Source: an uncultured Clostridia bacterium (lineage in GTDB: Bacteria > Bacillota > Clostridia > Christensenellales > UBA1242). Taken from it: a stretch of 13,678 nucleotides of DNA. The notes under the pieces are model-generated. The model was not told the DNA's origin, ran no database searches, and saw only the letters and a list, made by a program, of their open reading frames with translations. A program made the position numbers and the translations under genes. The stretch is from NCBI GenBank assembly GCA_944372745.1, contig CALWAB010000021.1:1-13678 (forward strand), written 5' to 3'. Of the stretch, positions 6,467 to 12,081 are shown piece by piece (within the stretch, counting starts at the first letter, position 1; the number at the start of each line of letters is the position of its first letter).

Positions 6467-6727
6467 TAACTATTAGAACAATTTTTCTATTTTTTATTGG
6501 TAATTTTTTCCATACACTTAATATAAAAGGGAACTTCCGTTCCCTTTCATCCTTGATTGTGTCTAGGGGATTTCATCCCCTAGGACCCTAGACAAGGACG
6601 GGCATCCTTGACCTGTGATCAAAAGCACTATAAAATTAAGTTTTTACGCAAAAACAAAATAAATATTGCTTTTTGCTATCGCAAAAAGTAAAAATATTTT
6701 TTTATTATTTTTCTATTTGCAGTTTTT
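6439..6727. other. Gene-free region between the polymerase and the XRE locus
   Basis: It contains the SOS promoter and repeat copy 3. The rest, 6467-6525 and 6690-6727, is A/T-rich without a recognisable signal. Confidence 0.7.
6526..6689 (+). repeat. Modular palindromic repeat, copy 3 (plus orientation)
   Basis: Modules in order: AAAGGGAAC-TTCC-GTTCCCTTT (6526-6547, nine perfect pairs); CTAGGGGAT-TTC-ATCCCCTAG (6563-6583, nine perfect pairs); TAGACAAGGAC (6589-6599), whose CAAGGA pairs with TCCTTG (6605-6610); CCTTGACCTGTG (6606-6617); GTTTTT/AAAAAC small stem (about 6640-6655); terminal hairpin CTTTTTGC-TATC-GCAAAAAG (6670-6689). The TATGNGATACTAGCC module is missing or too diverged to see. 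It points away from the polymerase and toward the XRE unit, whose transcript it could terminate (the minus-strand hairpin is followed by T-rich sequence). Confidence 0.78.
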
Positions 6728-6823
6728 CTACAGTCTGAAATATATAAAATTTTTATATGTTTTTTTTATATGACAAATTATTCCTATGCGTTCAACAATC
6801 ATTCCAATAATATTTTCTGTCAT
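6728..6823 (-). pseudogene. Truncated duplicate of the XRE regulator start
   Basis: A 31-codon minus-strand frame begins at 6823, nine bases after the XRE stop, with AGGG upstream. It reads MTENIIGMIVERIGIICHIK and then a lysine- and aromatic-rich tail. The XRE protein begins MTDKDKKAIVERIGIIRYNA, so IVERIGII is repeated exactly in the same place, while the helix-turn-helix that should follow is gone. The best reading is a partial tandem duplication, or a second regulator cut short, perhaps by events at the neighbouring repeat copy 3. It could be translated as a short peptide, but nothing shows that. Confidence 0.6.
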
Positions 6824-6831
6824 TATATACC

Positions 6832-7140
6832 CTATTTCATCAAAAATTCAATTAACGCTTGTTTTTTATCACTCTTCATATTTTTGATTATGTCTAAGTA
6901 TTTTTTGTCCAATTCATAATCTTTAAAGTTTTCATAAAAAAATTGCTCAGGCGTAACACCACATACTTCTAGTATGTCATATAGAGCATTCATACTAGGA
7001 CATACGCATTTCTGTTCCAATGTACTTATATAACTTTCCTCTTTACCTATACGCAAAGATAACTCTCGTGCAGACAAATTTGCATTATACCTAATTATTC
7101 CAATCCTTTCTACAATTGCCTTTTTATCTTTATCCGTCAT
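6832..7140 (-). CDS. XRE/Cro-family helix-turn-helix regulator
   Basis: A 102-residue DNA-binding protein. Residues about 8-62 form the five-helix HTH_3 domain, with the helix-turn-helix at about 23-42 (SARELSLRIGKEESYISTLE) and the usual following helix (NALYDILEVCGVTPEQFF). The C-terminal 35 residues are helical and charged and could serve dimerisation. The start has GGGGAAA just upstream. It is divergent from the small gene at 7306, and the 165 bases between them carry repeated ATTCAAT/ATTGGAT half-sites. This is the usual arrangement of a self-regulating repressor that also controls its neighbour. No metalloprotease or toxin domain is attached. Confidence 0.88.
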   Translation of the reverse strand: MTDKDKKAIVERIGIIRYNANLSARELSLRIGKEESYISTLEQKCVCPSMNALYDILEVCGVTPEQFFYENFKDYELDKKYLDIIKNMKSDKKQALIEFLMK

Positions 7141-7218
7141 ATTTTCCCCTTAATTTTTATTAATTATAAAATTTAATTTAAAGCAACTAATAGGATTATT
7201 TTCATAAAAAAGTTTTTT

Positions 7219-7288
7219 ATTCAATATTTTATTGGATATAATACAATATACTTGCTTTTTATTGAATAATATACTATAATATCCAATA
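7219..7288. promoter_or_regulatory. Operator cluster between the XRE gene and the gene at 7306
   Basis: Two inverted pairs share one half-site type: ATTCAATA (7219-7226) with TATTGGAT (7230-7237), and TATTGAAT (7260-7267) with ATCCAATA (7281-7288). The second pair brackets the -10 of the plus-strand promoter. The placement suggests XRE binding, inferred from position only. Confidence 0.6.
7252..7280 (+). promoter_or_regulatory. Sigma-A promoter for the gene at 7306
   Basis: TTGCTT (7252-7257) and TATAAT (7275-7280) are 17 bases apart. Ribosome binding site AAAGGAG (7291-7297) and ATG at 7306 follow at normal spacing. Operator half-sites lie in the spacer and just after the -10. Confidence 0.8.
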
Positions 7289-7305
7289 TAAAAGGAGATT
7301 TTGAT

Positions 7306-7626
7306 ATGACTATTACTGATGATAAAAAAATAATTTACACTATGCCAAGTAGAACCATTACTTCTGCCCCTATTCATACATTAGAAGAAGCTCTTAAATT
7401 TATAACAAATATCGAAATGTCGTGTAAAACCGATATGGGATATTTTATAGGAGTTTGGGACAATTTTTTAAAACACGCTGATAAATGTAGGGATATGCCT
7501 TACATTATTTTTACCAAAGAAGAATTTAATGAAATTATTAATAAAAATAGACCTTACTTTTGCGATGCAGAATATCAAGAGGATGATGAAATAAAATTGA
7601 TTAGTAAATCTAAAATAAGGTCTTAA
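7306..7626 (+). CDS. Small protein of unknown function, divergent from XRE gene
   Basis: I do not recognise this 106-residue protein. It is soluble, with no signal peptide or membrane segment, and has two cysteines in the middle (MSCKTDMGYF and HADKCRDMP) and one near the end. The pattern suggests a small alpha/beta fold (YFIGVWDNFLKHADKC, YIIFTKEEFNEIINK) with an acidic C-terminal part. The start, ribosome binding site and promoter are all good. Because it is divergent from an XRE repressor across shared operators, it is probably controlled by it. A toxin-antitoxin or phage-remnant role is possible, but no known toxin motif is seen. Confidence 0.72.
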   Translation: MTITDDKKIIYTMPSRTITSAPIHTLEEALKFITNIEMSCKTDMGYFIGVWDNFLKHADKCRDMPYIIFTKEEFNEIINKNRPYFCDAEYQEDDEIKLISKSKIRS

Positions 7627-7709
7627 CCTCCTTATTTCGACACTATACTATAAAAAAAATAATAGCATAGTTGTTATTTTATTAAAAATGCACTCATTAC
7701 CTTAAAAAC

Positions 7710-7743
7710 AAAAAGCATATTGAAACCTATCAATATGCTTTTT
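7710..7743. terminator. Strong bidirectional terminator
   Basis: AAAAAGCATATTG (7710-7722) and CAATATGCTTTTT (7731-7743) form 13 perfect pairs with an eight-base loop. T-rich sequence follows on both strands. It ends the convergent genes at 7306 and 7745. A weaker stem AAATAAGG/CCTTATTT (7613-7637) overlaps the 7306 gene's stop codon. Confidence 0.88.
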
Positions 7744-7744
7744 G

Positions 7745-8104
7745 TTATTTTTCAATTTGTTTATTTACTTTATAATCTGCCAAACTGCGTTCTATATTAT
7801 CGCTATACAAAATATTATTTACATTATTTTTTAATAATTTTAATTTGTTATCATTTTCTTTTGATTTATTCAAAATTAAATCTGCAGTTGTATCACCTAC
7901 TGCCATTATTTTCCAACTTTCAACATTTGTTTTTAGTTCTTTTTGTAATTTCTTAAATATTTCCATAGCATCATAAGATACATATACAGTTTGTTTCTTT
8001 GCAAAATATTCAATCAATTTTTCTCTTTTCTGTGTGCTTATTGGTGCTGTATAGACAAATATTTTGAAATCTTTCATATTGCAATATGTCATATTTACTG
8101 CCAT
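7745..8104 (-). CDS. Small basic protein of unknown function
   Basis: I do not recognise this 119-residue protein. It has no signal peptide or membrane segment, has many lysines, and begins MAVNMTYCNMKDFKIFVYTA. The N-terminal half alternates beta-like and helical stretches (KIFVYTAPIS, QTVYVSYDAMEIFKKLQKEL, SWKIMAVGDT); the rest is Lys/Asn-rich helix. Three ATGs are possible. That at 8104 is chosen because AAGGAG lies nine bases before it, and because the promoter at 8128-8156 puts the transcript start near 8121, which excludes the ATG at 8137. It has its own promoter and terminator. Confidence 0.7.
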   Translation of the reverse strand: MAVNMTYCNMKDFKIFVYTAPISTQKREKLIEYFAKKQTVYVSYDAMEIFKKLQKELKTNVESWKIMAVGDTTADLILNKSKENDNKLKLLKNNVNNILYSDNIERSLADYKVNKQIEK

Positions 8105-8110
8105 AATTTT

Positions 8111-8156
8111 ATACTCCTTATGAGTATATTTTAACACACTTTTTGTACACTGTCAA
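8111..8156 (-). promoter_or_regulatory. Near-consensus sigma-A promoter with start-site palindrome
   Basis: On the minus strand, TTGACA (8151-8156) is perfect, the spacer is 17 bases, and the -10 is TAAAAT (8128-8133). The inverted repeat ATACTC-N5-GAGTAT (8111-8127) sits on the expected transcript start and overlaps the ribosome binding site, so it may be an operator. No partner regulator is identified. Confidence 0.8.
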
Positions 8157-8166
8157 TAGAGAAATT

Positions 8167-9105
8167 TTATTTCTTTTTAGTTCTTAAATCACTATTATTT
8201 ATTTCAAGTTTCAAAGCATTGTCACTCATATATATACGAGAATTTAATCTATCACCGTAGCGTGTCAAAAAATCTTCACTCGTTAAATTTGTTGAAATGA
8301 TTGTAAGCTTATTCTTCATAATGCGTATATCTATAATATTTTGTAGATATTCGGCAGTCACATTTTGATAAATAGGTTCCGTTCCTAAGTCATCAATTAC
8401 TAATACATCACAATCGACAAATACTTGCTGAAGTACATTTTTTTCTTCCAATGTTCCTAAATGCCACTCCAATAAGCGTTGGCTAAGCTCAAATGCTGGC
8501 ATAAATACGACCGCCACACCCACTTGCAAAAGTTCATTGCTAAGGCACTCTAAGAAAAAAGTCTTTCCAACTCCCACTTTTCCTTGCAATAATATGAGTG
8601 AACTACGAAATTTGCCACCTTCTTTGACTATATTTTCGCCTAGAGTAAGAAGATTTTTTGCAAATTTAACATCGTCATAAAGATTTACATTAAAATCTTT
8701 AAATGTGCGTGTCATATTTTGACTAAGGTTACTATTTTCAAAAAGTGCCTTTGTGACAGCGTTTTGAAAACACGAACAACGCGTATTACCAACAAACCCT
8801 GTATCTTTACATATTTTACAGGAGTATTGCGGACGAATGTCATCGAGCGTCATATTCATTGACTTGAGAATTTTAGAACGCTTATCCTTTAATTTCTTAA
8901 TTTTTTCATTAAATGCACTTGCATCACCACCGTCAAATTCAACTTTCGCCTTTTCAATTATTGCTGCACGAATCGCCTTGTCTATAGCCTCAAAATCTGC
9001 ATTTTGAAGTGCCTTATAATAACGCACATCCGCTTGATGCTCTGCATCGTGCTTTCGGCTGACTATATTATTATATACCATATTCTCTATTTCGGTTTTG
9101 TTCAT
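8167..9105 (-). CDS. dnaI: DnaI-type replicative helicase loader
   Basis: This AAA+ ATPase opens and loads the replicative helicase ring at origins and restart sites. Length is 312 residues, against about 311 in B. subtilis DnaI. The N-terminal helical part (1-90) would bind helicase. A zinc site follows with C96, C99, C110 and C112 (CKICKDTGF, RCSC). The ATPase domain has Walker A GKVGVGKT (175-182), Walker B VLVIDDLG (234-241), sensor STN (271-273) and an arginine finger region RLNSR (286-290). Its ribosome binding site AAGGGGA overlaps the stop codon of dnaB, ten bases upstream, so the two are co-transcribed and probably coupled. IstB/DnaC-type transposition loaders are related, but the zinc site and the dnaB neighbour favour DnaI. 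Confidence 0.92.
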   Translation of the reverse strand: MNKTEIENMVYNNIVSRKHDAEHQADVRYYKALQNADFEAIDKAIRAAIIEKAKVEFDGGDASAFNEKIKKLKDKRSKILKSMNMTLDDIRPQYSCKICKDTGFVGNTRCSCFQNAVTKALFENSNLSQNMTRTFKDFNVNLYDDVKFAKNLLTLGENIVKEGGKFRSSLILLQGKVGVGKTFFLECLSNELLQVGVAVVFMPAFELSQRLLEWHLGTLEEKNVLQQVFVDCDVLVIDDLGTEPIYQNVTAEYLQNIIDIRIMKNKLTIISTNLTSEDFLTRYGDRLNSRIYMSDNALKLEINNSDLRTKKK

Positions 9106-9115
9106 AATTTTCCCC

Positions 9116-10570
9116 TTATAACCAATCTTCTATATTGCTAAAGACATTTTGTAATTCTTCTTTTGTATAATCTCTTTGATGTATAATTGCACTATTTTTT
9201 GATTTTGCATTTGATGTCTTTTTTGCTTGCTCTGTTAGTGGAGTAGTTTGTTCTTTTGCCTTGTCCACTGTATCTATACCCTTCTCTTTCCAATCAGACA
9301 AAATCTTATTTAGGTACTGCATAGGCTGTGCCTTGTCTTTTGCTAGGCTTGCCCCGTACATTATGAGTTCATCACTCAAATTCCAACTATAAGTCCAAGT
9401 TCTATAGAAATCTCTATCCCAAGAAGTCACATTTCTAGTTAAGCCACAAGCATTTAAAATTTCTTTTATAATATTATCCGTCTTGATACCACTTTCAATT
9501 TGTTGATTGTAGCTTTCAAGTGACACAATACCGTGTGCGTACAATTTATTAATGTGATTATTCATCCCTTCTAGAGTTCGTATAGAATTTTTGAAGCAGT
9601 CGTTCGCTATAGCCAAAAGCGTAGTTTCGTCATAACCTTTAGCGAGCCAAGGCTGTACATAATTTGTAATGACTGGGTCTAAATTGTCATAATATAGACC
9701 CAATGCTCTAGTCACTGCTTTAGCAAGACTCAATACGCTTTCGCGTTCTGCTTCAAAGCCTGTGATTTCCTTAATGTCATACAATTTGAGTTCATAATAA
9801 TTGAGCAATTTCGCATCTAATCTATAGATACTAGGATTGACTTTGATATTCTTTGCGACAAACAAAATGACTTCGTGCTTAAAGCCAAGTTCTTCAGTCC
9901 ACTTCTTATAAAATTGCCTATCTTCAAAAGTGGCTTTTCTCTTACTTTTAAGGGCTTTAATTACTTCGGACACTTTGTCTAAACTCATTTCAAATTCTTT
10001 CATTTTCTTGTCAATTTCTTCGACTGTATGCGCCCCTTCGTCTGCCCAATTTTTCGCTACGGTGGTTATGTACTTGTAACCCACATTTTCACCTTTCTGC
10101 ATTGTACAAAATTTGACAATCAACAAAAATGCGGCTTGTTCTATATTTAATGATTCCATAGCAGTATAGTAAGCGTCAAATTCGTTTGGCATAATTTGCC
10201 TTTTGATTATGTCTTGTATCATAAGGTTAAATTCTTCATACTTAGACTTGCTCCACTTATGGTCATTAGATATAGCGTTTTTGAGTGGGTACAAAACCAC
10301 TTGCACTGGGTCGCCATACATTTTTAACAAGCCTTGATTTTCCCAATACTGCAATGCGGTCATTACATCCAATTCTGACATATTGAGAATTTTACAAATT
10401 TTATCAAGGTCATTATCTGGCGATTCGCCTGAATTTGATATATATGTGACATATATATACACTTTCACAAAATCACTAGGTGCATAAGGCAAATAGTCAT
10501 TTATGAAGATATTGTCTATTTCCGTTTTTGAATTTTCTATAAAGTCGCTTGACTGCTTAATGAATGCCAT
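9116..10570 (-). CDS. dnaB: DnaB/DnaD-type primosome protein (helicase co-loader)
   Basis: This is the Firmicutes replication initiation protein DnaB in the Bacillus sense, a helicase-loading partner of DnaI and DnaD, not the helicase. Length is 484 residues (about 472 in B. subtilis). Residues about 20-100 form a winged-helix DDBH1 domain. Helical DDBH2-type domains follow, with the motif YxxxIxxxW seen as YITTVAKNW (167-175, Val for Ile) and YLNKILSDW (419-427). A middle helical block (about 212-345) resembles the last one (DRQFYKKW against DRDFYRTW), so there may be three DDBH2 units. The C-terminal tail (440-484) is charged and probably flexible. AAAGGG precedes the start at 10570. DnaD-family assignment is firm; the DnaB label rests on length, domain order and the dnaI neighbour. 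Confidence 0.87.
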   Translation of the reverse strand: MAFIKQSSDFIENSKTEIDNIFINDYLPYAPSDFVKVYIYVTYISNSGESPDNDLDKICKILNMSELDVMTALQYWENQGLLKMYGDPVQVVLYPLKNAISNDHKWSKSKYEEFNLMIQDIIKRQIMPNEFDAYYTAMESLNIEQAAFLLIVKFCTMQKGENVGYKYITTVAKNWADEGAHTVEEIDKKMKEFEMSLDKVSEVIKALKSKRKATFEDRQFYKKWTEELGFKHEVILFVAKNIKVNPSIYRLDAKLLNYYELKLYDIKEITGFEAERESVLSLAKAVTRALGLYYDNLDPVITNYVQPWLAKGYDETTLLAIANDCFKNSIRTLEGMNNHINKLYAHGIVSLESYNQQIESGIKTDNIIKEILNACGLTRNVTSWDRDFYRTWTYSWNLSDELIMYGASLAKDKAQPMQYLNKILSDWKEKGIDTVDKAKEQTTPLTEQAKKTSNAKSKNSAIIHQRDYTKEELQNVFSNIEDWL

Positions 10571-10614
10571 TTTCTACCCTTTCTCTATTTTTATCAATAA
10601 TTGATTAAATTAAA

Positions 10615-10654
10615 TTTTAATTAACTTTCGTTAATTTTAATTAATTTTTGTTAA
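10615..10654 (-). repeat. Two 20-base tandem repeats in the dnaB leader
   Basis: Units 10615-10634 and 10635-10654 differ at two positions (plus strand TTTTAATTAA-CTTTCG-TTAA and TTTTAATTAA-TTTTTG-TTAA). They fill the stretch between the -10 box and the ribosome binding site of dnaB. They could be an operator or simply a low-complexity duplication. Confidence 0.6.
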
Positions 10655-10657
10655 AAT

Positions 10658-10685
10658 ATTATAACACAATTTTCTTTTTTAGCAA
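10658..10685 (-). promoter_or_regulatory. Sigma-A promoter for dnaB-dnaI
   Basis: On the minus strand, TTGCTA (10680-10685) and TATAAT (10658-10663) are separated by 16 bases. The leader to the start codon is about 80 bases and contains the tandem repeats. Confidence 0.65.
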
Positions 10686-10740
10686 TCATTTATTGCACAC
10701 TTTTCTATGTGTGGCTTTTCTCTTTTGAACTTGCTGGTAT

Positions 10741-10896
10741 CTAGGGAATTTCCTATCTCTTGAAAGGGAACTACCCGTTCCCCTTCAACCCCTTAGGGCA
10801 GGATAGCATCCTGCACCTATGGTCTTGGTATGAGATACTAGCCAACTTTTGTACTTAAAAACTTATTAAAAATGCTTTGCATTTCGCAAAGCATTT
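10741..10896 (+). repeat. Modular palindromic repeat, copy 4 (plus orientation)
   Basis: Modules: CTAGGGAATTTCCTATC (10741-10757, a decayed form of the CTAGGGGAT hairpin); GAAAGGGAAC-TACCC-GTTCCCCTTC (10762-10786, nine of ten pairs); CAGGAT-AGC-ATCCTG (10799-10813); CACCTATGGTCTTGG then TATGAGATACTAGCC (10814-10843); GTACTTAAAAA (10851-10861); terminal hairpin AAATGCTTTGC-ATTTC-GCAAAGCATTT (10870-10896, eleven perfect pairs). The block 10824-10861 matches copy 2 at 32 of 38 positions. The first two modules are in swapped order relative to copy 3. Confidence 0.78.
10870..10896 (-). terminator. Terminal hairpin of copy 4, likely terminator for the TasA-like gene
   Basis: On the minus strand the eleven-pair stem is followed by TT and then A/T-rich sequence containing TTTTT. 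It lies about 55 bases after the stop of the gene at 10950. No better terminator is seen. Confidence 0.5.
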
Positions 10897-10949
10897 AAAT
10901 TATAATAACAATTCATTTTAACTTAAATTAATTTTTGCACAATTCCACA

Positions 10950-11780
10950 TTAAATTTGTGGGAAAGTAGATGCGTCACAGGTAATTGACAATGAGAATGT
11001 ATCACCTGAACTTGGTGCTTGTGCTCCGTCAAGTAAGAAGTTAATATCACTTATTACATCACTGAAATTCACGGATTTATTCAAATATGTATATCCACTT
11101 AATGATGTATCTGCTGAAGTTGGTGCAAAACTTTGTAAGTTTTCAAAATCTTCTGCTAAGAAATAAGCATAGAATGTCTTAGTAACCGAAGTACTTGTAG
11201 AAGTAAATTCTGGATAAGCGATTATCATTCTATCACTAGGTGCATAATATGAATATTCTATATTGTCACCTTCTTGAATTTCAGTATAATTGATTTCATA
11301 ATCAGCAGACCCAAACTTAGGGAATACTTGCCATTCTTGTGCAGATGCTGGTAAATTAGCAGAATCCGCAGGCGTATAGGTCAAATCAATTTTAAAGCGT
11401 ATGTATGAATTTGTTTGTCCGTCCGAATATACGCTAAAAGTCAAATCATCTACTATATTGTCCGCACTTGTAGCCCAATTCAATGACGCTACATCCCCTG
11501 TCATATCTTGGAAATATACATTCCCTGATTGAGAAGCATCAACTAAATTGCTATAATCTGGTTGAAGTTGTAATGTAAGTGTAGTATCCGTAACTACTCC
11601 ACTTGTCCCGCTATGTTGCATAGCGATAGCAAGATTTCCTGTAAATACAATTGTTCCTGTCGCATTTTTTGAATCAGTCAAAGCAGAAAGAGTAACACCT
11701 AGCACACATACAAGTAGAGCAACTACGCTCAAAGCAATAATACCCAATCTCTTAAGGCTTAAGACTCGTGTATTTGTCAT
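10950..11780 (-). CDS. Secreted TasA/camelysin-like protein (SipW-type signal peptide)
   Basis: A 276-residue exported protein. The N-terminus has basic residues (R5, K10, R11), a hydrophobic core (about 12-33) and the pattern LGVTLSALTDSKNATGTI, followed by FTGNLAIAMQ. This resembles signal peptides of SipW-processed proteins such as TasA and camelysin, where cleavage precedes the (A/S)xLTD-like segment. The rest is Ser/Thr/Asp-rich, beta-strand-like, and almost free of Cys except near both ends. Such proteins form biofilm fibres or surface layers, or act as secreted proteases, but no metal-binding motif is seen. GGAGAG lies upstream of the start at 11780. No SipW-like peptidase is in the window. 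The class is fairly sure, the function is not. Confidence 0.72.
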   Translation of the reverse strand: MTNTRVLSLKRLGIIALSVVALLVCVLGVTLSALTDSKNATGTIVFTGNLAIAMQHSGTSGVVTDTTLTLQLQPDYSNLVDASQSGNVYFQDMTGDVASLNWATSADNIVDDLTFSVYSDGQTNSYIRFKIDLTYTPADSANLPASAQEWQVFPKFGSADYEINYTEIQEGDNIEYSYYAPSDRMIIAYPEFTSTSTSVTKTFYAYFLAEDFENLQSFAPTSADTSLSGYTYLNKSVNFSDVISDINFLLDGAQAPSSGDTFSLSITCDASTFPQI

Positions 11781-12081
11781 AATTTCTCTCCTTCTTTAGT
11801 ATAACAAAATAAAATTTATTTATTCAATATATTTATACATTTTTTTACAAAAATAGTCAAGCAATTTAATATATATTTTTTATATCAAATATTTTTAAAA
11901 TTATTATTATTTCACAATTTAAATTTTCAATTTGCCTTGATTAATCATTTTTATGTCAACGCCATTGTTATAAAATCGCATATTTTTGTCATATCACCAA
12001 TGCTTATATTCGCTTAGATATAATTAATCAAAATTATTTTACTCGACATATATATAAAATTAGTTAATAGAAAGTTTATGT
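11781..12081. other. AT-rich gap between the two surface-protein genes
   Basis: Apart from the promoters near 11800-11860, nothing could be supported. The rest is very A/T-rich, with no long hairpin, no repeat module and no coding frame. No clear terminator of the gene at 12082 was found. Confidence 0.6.
11832..11860 (-). promoter_or_regulatory. Sigma-A promoter for the TasA-like gene
   Basis: On the minus strand, TTGACT (11855-11860) and TATAAA (11832-11837) are 17 bases apart. A second candidate, TTGAAT (11822-11827) with TATACT (11798-11803), has 18-base spacing and lies closer to the gene. Either or both may act. Confidence 0.6.

Larger units (their letters stand above)
10571..10949. other. 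Gene-free region between the TasA-like gene and dnaB
   Basis: It holds the dnaB promoter and leader repeats, repeat copy 4 and its terminal hairpin. The remaining short stretches show nothing recognisable. Confidence 0.7.

Noticed and set aside
7150..7377. Minus-strand open frame of 75 codons
   Set aside because: It overlaps the divergent promoter and operators and the start of the gene at 7306, and its Asn/Ile/Phe-rich content reflects A/T-rich DNA.
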